Assembly: GCF_000158175.1 (NCBI RefSeq)
Contig: NZ_DS999411.1
Span: forward strand, 964,596-1,028,595
Direction of reading: 5' to 3'
From: Luminiphilus syltensis NOR5-1B
Lineage (GTDB): Bacteria > Pseudomonadota > Gammaproteobacteria > Pseudomonadales > Halieaceae
Length of the DNA stretch: 64,000 nucleotides
The notes under the pieces are model-generated. The model saw only the letters and a program-made list of their open reading frames with translations. It had not been told where the DNA came from and did not search any database. Below, piece after piece: positions 37,292 to 50,055 of this stretch. The first letter of the stretch is position 1; each line of letters opens with the position of its first letter. The position numbers and the translations under genes are program-made.

Positions 37292-39112
37292 TCACTCAAC
37301 CGTTACCGACTTGGCAAGATTTCGGGGCTTATCGACATCGGTACCTTTGCCCACTGCCACATGATAGGACAGCAATTGCAGGGCCACGGTATAAACCACG
37401 GGACCCACCAACTCGCTGCAGTGGGGCATGGGTATGACCTCGATGCCCGGACCGGGCTTGAAACCGGCAGCTTCATCGGCGAACACGAATAACTGCCCAC
37501 CCCTCGCCTTGACCTCCTCGAGATTGGAACGCAGCTTCTCCAGCAACTCATCATTGGGTGCCACAGCAACCACTGGCATATCCGAATCCACCAGCGCCAG
37601 CGGGCCGTGCTTGAGCTCCCCCGCCGGGTAGGCCTCCGCGTGGATATACGAAATTTCCTTGAGTTTGAGAGCACCTTCCATAGCGATAGGGTGGTAAATA
37701 CCGCGGCCCAAAAACAACGCGTGGTGCTTGGTGACAAACTGTGGGGTCAGCGCCGCTATCTTGTCGCTGTGCGAAAGCACACGGGCCACCGCACTCGGCA
37801 TGTCCTTGAGGGCCGCCGCCACCGGTGCGGCATCGAACTGATCTGGCCGATGGTGGGTTGCCAGTCGTTCGGTCAAAATCAGCAAAGCAGCGAGCTGGGT
37901 CGTAAACGCCTTGGTCGAGGCGACCCCAATTTCAGCACCCGCTCGAGTGAGGAACACGAGCTCACTTTCACGCACAATCGCGCTATGGTCGACGTTACAA
38001 ATCGCCAGTCGTGCCAGCACATTGGCACGGTCACAATTTTTCAATGCGGCCAATGTGTCGGCCGTCTCACCGGATTGGGAGATACTCACAATCAAGGTGT
38101 TTGCCAGCGTCACCGACTGACGATAACGATATTCTGAAGCGACCTCCACCTGACAGGGAAGTCCCGCAATCGACTCGATCCAATGCCGGGCCACCAGCCC
38201 CGCATGGTAGCTTGTGCCGCAAGCGATAATCTGAACAGCCGACACCGCGGGAAAGACCTCGGCAGCCTGATCGCCAAAAAGCGCATCAGATAAAGCCGGG
38301 TAGGCCACCGTATCTTCGAGGCGGGCCGGCTGCTCAAACATTTCCTTGAGCATGTAGTGGTCGTAATCACCGAGTAAATCGGCCTCATCGCCGCGATTAA
38401 GCCTGGTTTTAGGGCGCTCAACGCTGTCTCCATCGCGGTCGAAGATGTGAATCAACCCGGGGCGTAATTCGGCGATGTCACCGTCTTCAAGGTAAATAAA
38501 TGTATCGGTGACCTGTTGCAGCGCCAATCGATCAGAACCCGCGAAAGTTTCGCCAATACCAACGCCCAGAACGAGTGGGCTCCCTTCCCGCGCAACGATC
38601 AGCGTATCTGGCGACTCGACATCAATCACCGCGAGTGCAAACGCACCCTCAAGTACGTCGATAGTCTGCTGAACAGCACTGAAGAGGCTCGCGCCTGAGG
38701 ACAGGTGTTGGTGGATCAGGTGAACAATGACCTCGGTATCGGTCTGCGACACAATTTCAGCGCCCGATTCGACCAAGCCCTGGCGCAGTTCGCCGTGATT
38801 TTCGATGATCCCGTTATGGACCACAGCGACGCGCTCGCCGGCCACGTGTGGATGGGCGTTAACCGTCGAGGGAACACCGTGGGTCGCCCAGCGGGTGTGG
38901 GCAATCCCCGTGCAGCCTACAATAGCTTCAATCGCCTGGGCTTTTTCCAACTCTGAAACCTTGCCCGTCGATTTGTGAATGGCCAGCCGCTGCTCGTTGT
39001 CGATTAAAGCCATTCCCGCGGAGTCGTAACCCCGGTACTCCAGCCGTCGCAGACCCTCGAGCAAAACTTCGGATATTTCGCGTTTTGTCGTTGCCGCCAC
39101 AATTCCGCACAT
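37292..39112 (-). CDS. glmS: glutamine-fructose-6-phosphate aminotransferase
   Basis: GlmS makes glucosamine 6-phosphate from fructose 6-phosphate and glutamine, the entry to UDP-GlcNAc, peptidoglycan and LPS. The 606-residue protein starts MCGIV with the catalytic Cys of the class II glutaminase domain (about 1-230; HTRWATHG), followed by two SIS isomerase domains (about 290-606; CGTSYHAGL, VSISQSGETADT, FLGRGIYHPIAMEGALKLKE in part FLGRGIYHPIAMEGA) and ends KSVTVE. Length is standard. It follows glmU by 6 bases, an operon. Confidence 0.97.
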   Translation of the reverse strand: MCGIVAATTKREISEVLLEGLRRLEYRGYDSAGMALIDNEQRLAIHKSTGKVSELEKAQAIEAIVGCTGIAHTRWATHGVPSTVNAHPHVAGERVAVVHNGIIENHGELRQGLVESGAEIVSQTDTEVIVHLIHQHLSSGASLFSAVQQTIDVLEGAFALAVIDVESPDTLIVAREGSPLVLGVGIGETFAGSDRLALQQVTDTFIYLEDGDIAELRPGLIHIFDRDGDSVERPKTRLNRGDEADLLGDYDHYMLKEMFEQPARLEDTVAYPALSDALFGDQAAEVFPAVSAVQIIACGTSYHAGLVARHWIESIAGLPCQVEVASEYRYRQSVTLANTLIVSISQSGETADTLAALKNCDRANVLARLAICNVDHSAIVRESELVFLTRAGAEIGVASTKAFTTQLAALLILTERLATHHRPDQFDAAPVAAALKDMPSAVARVLSHSDKIAALTPQFVTKHHALFLGRGIYHPIAMEGALKLKEISYIHAEAYPAGELKHGPLALVDSDMPVVAVAPNDELLEKLRSNLEEVKARGGQLFVFADEAAGFKPGPGIEVIPMPHCSELVGPVVYTVALQLLSYHVAVGKGTDVDKPRNLAKSVTVE

Positions 39113-39118
39113 TTGCTG

Positions 39119-40486
39119 CTATTCCTCGACTTTTGGCGATTTTGAGGGCTTTTTCCAGCCATCTATGTTTCGCTGGCGCGCTCTTGCCACCGCGAGCTGG
39201 TCGGCGTCCGTAGCTCGCGTAACCGTCGAGCCCGCTGCTACGAAGGTCCCGCCCGCAAGGGTGAGTGGAGCCACCAAGGTGCTGTTGGAGCCAATAAAGA
39301 CGTCGTCACCCAGAATGGTCGGGTGTTTGTTCGCCCCATCGTAATTGCAGGTAATGGTTCCCGCACCGACATTACATGACTCACCCAGCGTGCTGTCACC
39401 AAGGTAAGCGAGATGGTTCGCTTTGCTGCCGGCACCGAGGGTAGTCTTCTTCGTCTCAACAAAATTACCGATCCGAACCGCATCACCGAGGCGGGTATCG
39501 GGGCGCAGGCGTGCATACGGCCCTATGGTGCAGTTGGCGCCGATCACCGCGCCGTCAATATGGCTAAAGGGTCGGATCACGGTGCCGGATCCGAGGTTCG
39601 CATCTTTGATCACACAGTTCGCACCAATAGACACGCCATCGGCCAACGACACCCGGCCTTCGAACAGCACATTGGCGTCGATAGTGACATCGCGACCGCA
39701 TTGCAGGTCGCCACGCACGTCAATTCGGCAACGATCCAACAGGGTTACGCCATCGCGCATCAAATCTTCGGCCAGTCGGCCCTGGAAGGCGCGCTCCAAC
39801 TGCTCGAGCTGGGCACGGTCGTTAACCCCCTGGGTTTCAATCACATCGTCGGTGACAATAATTGGAACCGGCAAGCCCCGGCCGCGACTCAGGGCAAGAA
39901 TATCGGGCAAATAGTATTCACCCTGCGCATTGGAATTATCCACGCCGGCCAGCAAATCCGCGAGTAAATCAGCCGGCGCGGCCAATACACCCGTATTGAC
40001 CTCATTGATGCGTTTTTGCTCGGCCGATGCATCCTTTTGTTCCACCACGCACACCAGCTCACCCTGCTGATCACGGATCACCCGACCATAACCGGTGGGG
40101 TCATCGAGCCTCGCCGTCAATAATGCGGGGCTGGTTTTGGCTTCCGCAATTAACGAGGACAAAGTGGTGGCACTCATCAGCGGAACATCGCCATACAGTA
40201 CCAATACCGTGCTGGCAGGATCGCAATGGGGCAGCGCCTGCTGCACCGCATGACCGGTTCCCAGTTGCTGTTCCTGCAAATGGCAGTCCGCCTGATCCGC
40301 AAACACGGCTTTTACCTGATCAGCACCGTGCCCAACGACCAGGTGTACCCGGTCCGCAGACAGTGCAGTCGCGGTTTCCATAACGTGGGCCAACATGGGC
40401 TTGCCAGCAAGGGTATGCAGCACCTTGGGCAGATCCGAATGCATGCGGCTACCCCGGCCGGCGGCAAGAATAATAACTTCCAGCAT
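39119..40486 (-). CDS. glmU: bifunctional UDP-GlcNAc pyrophosphorylase / glucosamine-1-phosphate acetyltransferase
   Basis: GlmU acetylates glucosamine 1-phosphate and couples it to UTP, giving UDP-GlcNAc. The 455-residue protein has the uridyltransferase loop AAGRGSRMHSDLPKVLH, YGDVPLM, and EVNTGV in the N-terminal domain (about 1-228). The C-terminal left-handed beta-helix (about 250-440) has hexapeptide repeats, RPFSHIDGAVIG, ETKKTTLGAGSKANHLAYLGD (in part KKTTLGAGSKANHLAYLGD) and NYDGANKHPT. Complete length. First gene of the glmUS operon, downstream of the atp terminator. Confidence 0.97.
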   Translation of the reverse strand: MLEVIILAAGRGSRMHSDLPKVLHTLAGKPMLAHVMETATALSADRVHLVVGHGADQVKAVFADQADCHLQEQQLGTGHAVQQALPHCDPASTVLVLYGDVPLMSATTLSSLIAEAKTSPALLTARLDDPTGYGRVIRDQQGELVCVVEQKDASAEQKRINEVNTGVLAAPADLLADLLAGVDNSNAQGEYYLPDILALSRGRGLPVPIIVTDDVIETQGVNDRAQLEQLERAFQGRLAEDLMRDGVTLLDRCRIDVRGDLQCGRDVTIDANVLFEGRVSLADGVSIGANCVIKDANLGSGTVIRPFSHIDGAVIGANCTIGPYARLRPDTRLGDAVRIGNFVETKKTTLGAGSKANHLAYLGDSTLGESCNVGAGTITCNYDGANKHPTILGDDVFIGSNSTLVAPLTLAGGTFVAAGSTVTRATDADQLAVARARQRNIDGWKKPSKSPKVEE

Positions 40487-40613
40487 GTCCTTTCTCTTTG
40501 CTTATATGGGGTCGAATCATTTCACGATCCGGATCAGATGCAAGCCACCAAGCGGTGAACAAGTTCACTAGACACCAACCAGGCAAAAAAAGGTTCATCG
40601 CGGGTTTTTGTGC

Positions 40614-40641
40614 ATAAAAAAGCCGCCAAGCGGCGGCTTCT
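40614..40641 (-). terminator. rho-independent terminator of the atp operon
   Basis: On the minus strand AAGCCGCC and GGCGGCTT pair as an 8-bp G+C-rich stem around a 4-base loop (40620-40639), followed by a run of six T (40621-40616 side). It lies about 20 bases after the atpC stop and fits the end of the nine-gene atp transcript. Confidence 0.88.
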
Positions 40642-40658
40642 CTTGACCAGTGGACCGG

Positions 40659-41087
40659 TTAACCCCGGCCCGCTCGATTCTTCAGCTTACGCAGTGTCGC
40701 CAGCTGCGCAGCAGCCTCGGCCAGTTGTGCCGATGCCCGACCGTAATCGAGTTCGCTGTTCTGGTTCGCAAGCGCATCTTCCGCCGCCTGTCGGGCTTCT
40801 TCGGCCGCGGCTTCGTCGACATCGTCGGCACGAACAGCGGTATCCGCCAACACAGTGACCACGTTTCCCTGCACTTCAAGAAAACCACCCGAAGCGTAAT
40901 AGATATGCTCTTCGCCGGTCTGGTCAACCACCCGGACAGGGCCCGGTATCAATCGAGTCAGAAGCGGCGTGTGACCATAGTGGATACCGAGTTCGCCCTC
41001 GGCACCCGTGGCCACCAGCATTTCTACCATGCCAGAAAAAATCTGGGCTTCAGCACTAACGATATCGCAGTGGATGGTCATTGCCAT
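40659..41087 (-). CDS. atpC: F1Fo ATP synthase epsilon subunit
   Basis: The 142-residue protein has the N-terminal beta-sandwich ([36 protein letters not shown]) and a C-terminal helical hairpin rich in Ala/Glu that regulates ATPase activity. Last gene of the operon, 24 bases after atpD and just before the terminator. Confidence 0.97.
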   Translation of the reverse strand: MAMTIHCDIVSAEAQIFSGMVEMLVATGAEGELGIHYGHTPLLTRLIPGPVRVVDQTGEEHIYYASGGFLEVQGNVVTVLADTAVRADDVDEAAAEEARQAAEDALANQNSELDYGRASAQLAEAAAQLATLRKLKNRAGRG

Positions 41088-41111
41088 GGCTAAGTCCTCG
41101 CCTCGATTGGG

Positions 41112-42524
<1,413 letters not shown>

Positions 42525-42580
42525 TCATCAAATCGTTCCAGTGGCCCGGGGGCCACAATAAAAAATGTCGTTACGGGCGC

Positions 42581-43444
42581 TCAGCTAATGGCTGCTGCAC
42601 CACCTACTATTTCTGACAATTCCTGGGTGATCGCAGCCTGACGCGCCTTGTTGTAGACCAACTCCAGCTCTTCAATAATATCGCCAGCGTTATCGGTGGC
42701 ATTTTTCATCGCCAGCATTCTCGCCGCCTGCTCACAGGCGCCGTTTTCCACCACCGCCTGATAAACCTGTGATTCGACATATCGCGCCAGCAGGATATCC
42801 AGCAATTCGCGGGCATCGGGCTCGTAAATATAGTCCCAATGGTGTGCCATATCGTCGTCGTCGGCCGCTTCCAGGGGCAGAAGTTGCTCCACCGTCGGTG
42901 ACTGCGTCATGGTATTGACGAACTCGTTGGAGACCAGAAACAGACGATCGATTGACCCCTCAGCATAGGCATCGAGCATGTGCTTAACGCCCCCAATCAG
43001 CTGGTCAATGGTCGGATCCTCGCCAAGATCTCGAACCGTAGCGACCACGTTTCCACCGACGCTCGCGAAAAAGGCGCCGGCTTTGGCGCCAACAAGACAC
43101 AGATCCACATCAATAGACTGATCGTCAAACTGGCGCATTGACTGAATGGCCGCTTTGAACAGATTGATGTTCAGGCCGCCACACAAACCGCGATCCGTGG
43201 AAATAATGATGTAACCGACCCGTGTCGCTTCGCGGGCTTCCATGTAGGCGTGCTGGTACTCGGGGGAGGAGTTAGCAATATGGCCCACGACCGCACGCAT
43301 GCGACGGGCATAGGGCTTACCCACTTCCATACGGTCCTGGGCGCGACGCATTTTACTGGCAGCCACCATCTCCATGGCACTCGTAATCTTCTGAGTACTC
43401 TTGATACTGCCTATTTTTGTTCGAATTTCCTTACCAGCGGCCAC
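42581..43444 (-). CDS. atpG: F1Fo ATP synthase gamma subunit
   Basis: The 287-residue central stalk subunit. N-terminal [31 protein letters not shown] (in part [19 protein letters not shown]), [11 protein letters not shown] in the middle and the C-terminal [19 protein letters not shown] are all characteristic. It couples rotation of the c-ring to catalysis. Thirteen bases separate it from atpA. Confidence 0.98.
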   Translation of the reverse strand: MAAGKEIRTKIGSIKSTQKITSAMEMVAASKMRRAQDRMEVGKPYARRMRAVVGHIANSSPEYQHAYMEAREATRVGYIIISTDRGLCGGLNINLFKAAIQSMRQFDDQSIDVDLCLVGAKAGAFFASVGGNVVATVRDLGEDPTIDQLIGGVKHMLDAYAEGSIDRLFLVSNEFVNTMTQSPTVEQLLPLEAADDDDMAHHWDYIYEPDARELLDILLARYVESQVYQAVVENGACEQAARMLAMKNATDNAGDIIEELELVYNKARQAAITQELSEIVGGAAAIS

Positions 43445-43457
43445 AGTGAGTCCTCAC

Positions 43458-45002
43458 TTACCAGGTTTGGGTTGCTTTGAACTTCTCGATAGCCGCCTTG
43501 AATGCAGCCTCGCGATCATCGTTCCAGCCACCGTCCCCGGCAATCTCGGCCATCAATTCACCGTGCTCCCCGTGTACAAAGGAAAGCAGCGCCGACTCAA
43601 AATCACCGATTTTCTCGACCTCGACGTCGTCGAGATGCCCCTCGTTGGCGGCGTAGAGCATCAGGCCCATTTCTGCGACGCTCATGGGCGAGTACTGCTT
43701 CTGTTTCATCAATTCGGTAACGCGTTCACCGTGATTCAACTGCGCCTTGGTCGCCTCGTCCAGATCAGAAGCGAACTGTGAGAAGGCTGCGAGTTCACGA
43801 TACTGCGCCAACGCGGTACGAACGCCGCCCGAAAGCTTTTTCATAATCTTGGTCTGGGCAGCACCACCCACCCGCGATACCGAAATACCCGCATTCATCG
43901 CTGGTCGAACACCGGCGTTGAACATATCCGCCTCAAGGAAGATCTGACCGTCAGTAATCGAGATCACATTGGTGGGAACGAACGCGGAGACATCACCGGC
44001 CTGGGTTTCGATAACCGGTAGCGCCGTCAGTGACCCCGTCTTGCCTTTGACTTCACCGTTGGTGAAAGCCTCAACGTAGTCCGCATTCACTCGGGCCGCA
44101 CGTTCCAGCAGGCGAGAGTGAAGATAGAAAACGTCTCCAGGGTACGCTTCGCGGCCCGGCGGACGGCGCAGAAGCAGCGAAATCTGACGGTAGGCGACGG
44201 CCTGCTTGGACAAGTCATCATAAATAATCAGGGCGTCCTCACCGCGATCGCGGTAGTACTCACCCATGGTGCAACCCGCAAACGGAGCAAGGAACTGCAT
44301 CGCTGCCGGATCTGATGCGTTGGCGGCAACCACAATGGTATGGTCCATGGCGCCGTTTTCTTCCAGCTTCCTTACCACCGCGGCAACCGAAGAGGCCTTC
44401 TGGCCTACCGCCACATAGATACACTTAATCCCCGTGTTCTTCTGGTTGATGATGGCATCGATGGCGATTGCGGTTTTACCGATCTGGCGATCGCCAATAA
44501 TCAGCTCCCGCTGTCCACGACCAATAGGGACCATTGAATCGATGGCTTTGAGACCGATCTGTACCGGCTGATCAACGGACTGGCGCGCAATAACACCCGG
44601 CGCAATCTTCTCGAGCGCGTCGGTCTCTTTGGCATCCACGGCACCTTTTCCGTCGATAGGATTACCCAGAGCATCAACAACCCGGCCCTGAAGCGCAGGA
44701 CCCACGGGCACTTCCAGAATTCGGCCAGTACAGCGGCAGGTTTGACCCTCGGCCAGTTGTTTGTAATCACCGAGCACTACCGCGCCGACGGAGTCTCGTT
44801 CGAGGTTCAGTGCCATTCCAAAGACACCGCCGTCAAATTCGATCATTTCCCCATACATGGCATCAGTCAGGCCGTGAATGCGGATGATACCGTCGCTTAC
44901 GGATACGACCGTACCTTCGTTGCTCGCTTGCGATGAGACATCAAGATTAGCGATTCGCTGTTTGATGATATCGCTGATTTCAGAAGGGTTCAGTTGTTGC
45001 AT
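43458..45002 (-). CDS. atpA: F1Fo ATP synthase alpha subunit
   Basis: The 514-residue noncatalytic nucleotide-binding subunit. Walker [10 protein letters not shown], the conserved [43 protein letters not shown] (in part [16 protein letters not shown]) and the arginine-finger region [16 protein letters not shown] are present. Length and order are standard; 14 bases after atpH. Confidence 0.98.
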   Translation of the reverse strand: MQQLNPSEISDIIKQRIANLDVSSQASNEGTVVSVSDGIIRIHGLTDAMYGEMIEFDGGVFGMALNLERDSVGAVVLGDYKQLAEGQTCRCTGRILEVPVGPALQGRVVDALGNPIDGKGAVDAKETDALEKIAPGVIARQSVDQPVQIGLKAIDSMVPIGRGQRELIIGDRQIGKTAIAIDAIINQKNTGIKCIYVAVGQKASSVAAVVRKLEENGAMDHTIVVAANASDPAAMQFLAPFAGCTMGEYYRDRGEDALIIYDDLSKQAVAYRQISLLLRRPPGREAYPGDVFYLHSRLLERAARVNADYVEAFTNGEVKGKTGSLTALPVIETQAGDVSAFVPTNVISITDGQIFLEADMFNAGVRPAMNAGISVSRVGGAAQTKIMKKLSGGVRTALAQYRELAAFSQFASDLDEATKAQLNHGERVTELMKQKQYSPMSVAEMGLMLYAANEGHLDDVEVEKIGDFESALLSFVHGEHGELMAEIAGDGGWNDDREAAFKAAIEKFKATQTW

Positions 45003-45016
45003 GACCTATTCCTTTG

Positions 45017-45553
45017 TCAGGGTGTCAGTGCGGCGCTAAGCTTATTCAGCCGGCCTCGCACAGAGCCGTCGATCACCTGATCACCGGCTCTAATTACTGC
45101 CCCGCCAATCAAAGCGGGATCGGTTTCTGTGCTTATCGTCACAGCGCATTGCAAAACGTCCTGCATGTACGCTGACAGACTTTGGGTTTGTTCATCGGTA
45201 ACGTCGAAGGCCGAGGTGACCTCAACCCGTGCCATTGCCTCAAGCTGGGTACGCAAGTCGGAGTAGAGCTGTGCGACTTCGGGTAACAACGACAATCGGT
45301 CGTTCTCTGCCATAACTTCCAGCAGGTATGAGGTGCTTTCTGAGATGTCATCACCCAGCAAGCCACTGAGAACCTGCGCCCGCTCGGCGCTGGTCTGCGA
45401 CGGATTAGCCAATGCGGCGGCGACTCTGGAATCCTCAACCGCCAGCGCCAGGGTATCGAGAGTGGATTGCCATGGCATCAACGAGTCGTCACTGCGAGCA
45501 AAATCGAAGATCGCTCTCGCGTAGGGCCGGGCCAATGTCATCGGCTCGATCAT
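45017..45553 (-). CDS. atpH: F1Fo ATP synthase delta subunit
   Basis: The 178-residue peripheral stalk cap subunit. It begins with LARPYARAIFDFARS, and has the C-terminal GGAVIRAGDQVIDGSVRGRLNKL signature. It joins the b dimer to the alpha3beta3 head. Starts 3 bases after atpF ends. Confidence 0.97.
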   Translation of the reverse strand: MIEPMTLARPYARAIFDFARSDDSLMPWQSTLDTLALAVEDSRVAAALANPSQTSAERAQVLSGLLGDDISESTSYLLEVMAENDRLSLLPEVAQLYSDLRTQLEAMARVEVTSAFDVTDEQTQSLSAYMQDVLQCAVTISTETDPALIGGAVIRAGDQVIDGSVRGRLNKLSAALTP

Positions 45554-45556
45554 CGC

Positions 45557-46027
45557 TCAGGCCTCCGAAATCAATTGCTTCAGCAATTGCTCGTGCTTTC
45601 CGGCATCGATTTCCTGGGCAAGTATCTTTTCTGCGCCGGCCACGGCCAACTCGCTGACCTTCGCCATGAGTTGTTCCTGGGTCCGCGCGCGTTCCTGCTC
45701 GATTTCCGCCGTTGCTGCCGCTTTGACACGATCAGCCTCGACAATCGCCGCCTGCTTTGACTCATCGACGATTTGTGACGCTCGCTTGTTTGCAGACTCA
45801 ACAATCGCCGCGGCCTCTTTCTTGGCCTCGCTCAATTTTTTGGCTGCTTCCTGCTTCGCCAGGTCCAGATCATGACTGGCCCGGTCTGCGGCAGCCAAAC
45901 CCTCACTGATCTTCTGCTGACGCTCTGCCATGGCGGCTACGATGGGCGGCCAAACGTAGCGCATACAGAATGCGACAAATGCCACAAACGCCACCATCTG
46001 GCCGATAAGCGTTAAATTGATATTCAC
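45557..46027 (-). CDS. atpF: F1Fo ATP synthase b subunit
   Basis: The 156-residue peripheral stalk subunit: one N-terminal membrane segment ([27 protein letters not shown]) followed by a long charged coiled coil (about 30-150). The length equals E. coli b. Located between atpE and atpH as usual. Confidence 0.97.
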   Translation of the reverse strand: MNINLTLIGQMVAFVAFVAFCMRYVWPPIVAAMAERQQKISEGLAAADRASHDLDLAKQEAAKKLSEAKKEAAAIVESANKRASQIVDESKQAAIVEADRVKAAATAEIEQERARTQEQLMAKVSELAVAGAEKILAQEIDAGKHEQLLKQLISEA

Positions 46028-46093
46028 GGTTTGCTCCTATGGTCACCTGAAAGCCAGCCCAAGTGGGCCTGGCGCTTCAAATTTGCTGCTTTA

Positions 46094-46330
<237 letters not shown>

Positions 46331-46355
46331 CTAGTTAGTTAGAGCAGTAAAAAAA

Positions 46356-47650
<1,295 letters not shown>

Positions 47651-47729
47651 GTCTTTTTGACCCCTGATTGACCGCGCGAGAGTTTAGGTTAAATAGGCAC
47701 CGCTTTCAATACCGCGTAAACGGCGGGCG

Positions 47730-48626
47730 TTAGTGAATTTTGTTCAATATGCCATCGAGATGATCGAGGCTGGAATAATTAATGGTCAATTTACCGGCGC
47801 CATGATGCAGGTGATCGATAGCCACCGCTGCGCCGAGTCGTTCACCCAGGTCTTGCTCCAGCCGTTGTATGTCGGGGTCGACTCCCGACTTTGGCTCAGC
47901 TACCGCGGGCTCGGACGCCGCCAGCGCCTGTTTAACCCGTGTTTCGGTTTGGCGAACAGAAAGCGCTTTTTTCGCAACTTCCTTAGCCATGGACACCTGC
48001 GATTGCCCCTCGAGCGCGAGCAACACTTTGGCGTGGCCCGTGTCGATGCCTTTGCTGGCCAGCAATTCGCGGGTTTCAGGCTCCAAACTGAGCAATCGCA
48101 TTAAGTTCGCAACCGCCGAACGTGATTTTCCCACGGCCTTCGCAACTTCTTCCTGGCTGAGTTCAAACTCATTCTGCAGGCGCTTCAGAGCCGACGCCTC
48201 TTCAATAGGGTTTAAATTTTCGCGCTGGATGTTTTCGATTAGCGCCATGGCAATGGCCGCCTCATCGCTGACATCCCGTATTACGGCGGGGATGGTCTCT
48301 ATGCCAGCCAGCTGTGCCGCTCGCCAGCGCCGTTCACCGGCAATAATCTCAAAGCGCCCTGGTTCTAACGCTCGGGCCACTATCGGCTGCATGACCCCTT
48401 GCGCCCGGATGCTGTCGGCGAGTTCTGCCAGTGCAGCGTCGTCAAAATCCCGGCGCGGCTGGTACTTTCCTCGCTGTAGCGTATCAAGCGGCAGGTTTTT
48501 CAACTGATCATCGCCACTCGTCGACACTGCGTCGTGATCCGACGTACCAGGAGTGGTGACCGATCGGGAACCGGCACCCAGCAGGGCATCGAGACCGCGG
48601 TTCAGTTTTTTCTTTTTTACAGACAT
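47730..48626 (-). CDS. parB: chromosome partitioning protein ParB (CTPase, parS-binding)
   Basis: The 298-residue protein has the ParB N-terminal CTP-binding domain (about 35-130; GKYQPRRDFDD, IAGERRWRAAQLAG), a helix-turn-helix centre (about 135-200; LSQEEVAKAVGKSRSAVANLMRLL in part LSQEEVAKAVGKSRSAVAN) and a C-terminal dimerisation region. It loads at parS and spreads as a clamp. Two matching parS palindromes lie about 12 kb away inside recF. Overlaps parA stop/start by one base. Confidence 0.97.
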   Translation of the reverse strand: MSVKKKKLNRGLDALLGAGSRSVTTPGTSDHDAVSTSGDDQLKNLPLDTLQRGKYQPRRDFDDAALAELADSIRAQGVMQPIVARALEPGRFEIIAGERRWRAAQLAGIETIPAVIRDVSDEAAIAMALIENIQRENLNPIEEASALKRLQNEFELSQEEVAKAVGKSRSAVANLMRLLSLEPETRELLASKGIDTGHAKVLLALEGQSQVSMAKEVAKKALSVRQTETRVKQALAASEPAVAEPKSGVDPDIQRLEQDLGERLGAAVAIDHLHHGAGKLTINYSSLDHLDGILNKIH

Positions 48627-49411
48627 TAATTTTCCTGCGGCTGCACGCCGATTTGCTGACGCTTGGTGAACTCCCCCGCTAGCGCCATATAAGCGCGGGA
48701 CCCACGGGAGTACCGATCATAATGCATGGCAGGAAGGCCGTGACTGGGGGCCTCAGCCAGGCGAACGTTCCGGGGTATTACCGTGCGGTAAACCAAATCG
48801 CCAAAATGCTCATGGAGCTGCGCAGACACCTCATTGGTCAGTGAATTACGCGGGTCGTACATCGTGCGAACCAGCCCTTCGACGCGAAGACGCGGATTAA
48901 CGCTTTCACTGACCTGATGGACGGTATCGAGGAGGGCTGACAAGCCCTCAAGCGCGAAATATTCGCATTGCATGGTAATCAAGACCGAATCGGCCGCTAC
49001 CAACGCATTCAGTGTGAGCATGTTTAGCGAAGGAGGGCAGTCAATAATCACAATGTCGTAGGGTTTTGAACAGGTCGCCAACGCTTCACGCAAGCGACGT
49101 TCCTTACCTTCCACGGTAATGAGTTGAACCTCTGCTGCCGTTAAATCGCTGTTTGCTGGGACCACATCAATGCCTGATGTGTCCGCGTGCACGACCACCT
49201 TGTTGAGCGGAACGCGATCGACCAGAAGATCGTAACTGCTGCGCTCGATATCATGTTTATCGATTCCCGCGGACATTGTTGCGTTGCCCTGGGGATCGAG
49301 ATCCACCAACAGGATATCCCGCCCCATAGCCGCCAGCGACGCCGCCAAATTCACACTGGTCGTGGTTTTGCCGACACCACCTTTTTGATTCGCTACAGCT
49401 AGAATTTTCAT
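48626..49411 (-). CDS. parA: chromosome partitioning ATPase ParA (Soj)
   Basis: The 261-residue P-loop ATPase begins [17 protein letters not shown] with the deviant Walker A motif, followed by LLVDLDPQGNAT and VIIDCPPSLNMLTLNAL. It moves ParB-parS complexes along the nucleoid. It overlaps rsmG by 4 bases, so mnmG-rsmG-parA-parB behave as one unit as in Pseudomonas. Confidence 0.98.
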   Translation of the reverse strand: MKILAVANQKGGVGKTTTSVNLAASLAAMGRDILLVDLDPQGNATMSAGIDKHDIERSSYDLLVDRVPLNKVVVHADTSGIDVVPANSDLTAAEVQLITVEGKERRLREALATCSKPYDIVIIDCPPSLNMLTLNALVAADSVLITMQCEYFALEGLSALLDTVHQVSESVNPRLRVEGLVRTMYDPRNSLTNEVSAQLHEHFGDLVYRTVIPRNVRLAEAPSHGLPAMHYDRYSRGSRAYMALAGEFTKRQQIGVQPQEN

Positions 49412-50055
49412 GGTTGACTATCCTTGGACGCCCGCTTTAAAACCACCAGAGTTCTGTTTTCCTTTAAAAAAGGTACCTCCAGCGGGTACTCCTGGAGCAC
49501 TCGATAGCCGGGTCCAACCGCCTCCAATTCCTCTCGGGAACATGAGGACTTCATAGCATAAAAAACCGTATCGGCATCCATCAGATGGCCACATACCCGA
49601 CAACCGGTCGCCAAGTCGGCGAAGGCTCGAGTAATGACTGCATCGAAGCTATCGTGGGGTCGAAAGTTTTCCACGCGTTGCTCAACAATCTCGATGTTAG
49701 ACAAACCGAGCTGGCTTTTCACCTGAAAAAGAAAGCGTGTTTTCTTACCATTGCCGTCCAAGAGGGTGAAGTGTCGTTCCGGCTGCACGATCGCCAACGG
49801 TACACCAGGAATGCCAGGACCGGTGCCTACATCAATCAAACGCTTGCCCTGGAGTAGCGGGGAAATAACCAGCGCATCGAGTAAATGGCGAACAACCATC
49901 GATCCTTTTTCCCTGACCGCCGTCAGGTTGTAAGCGCGATTCCACCGCAGCATCAAGTCAACGTAGTCCAGGAGCTGATCAAATTGGCTTTGGACCAGGT
50001 TTAAGTTTATTTCCTCCACCCCGGATTGGAGTCGACGCAAGGCCTCATCAGCCAT
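49408..50055 (-). CDS. rsmG: 16S rRNA (guanine-N7) methyltransferase RsmG
   Basis: RsmG (GidB) methylates G527 of 16S rRNA with SAM. The 215-residue protein has [14 protein letters not shown], the SAM-binding loop [17 protein letters not shown], and the VITRAFADL motif. Loss in other species gives low-level streptomycin resistance. It overlaps mnmG by 8 bases. Confidence 0.97.
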   Translation of the reverse strand: MADEALRRLQSGVEEINLNLVQSQFDQLLDYVDLMLRWNRAYNLTAVREKGSMVVRHLLDALVISPLLQGKRLIDVGTGPGIPGVPLAIVQPERHFTLLDGNGKKTRFLFQVKSQLGLSNIEIVEQRVENFRPHDSFDAVITRAFADLATGCRVCGHLMDADTVFYAMKSSCSREELEAVGPGYRVLQEYPLEVPFLKENRTLVVLKRASKDSQP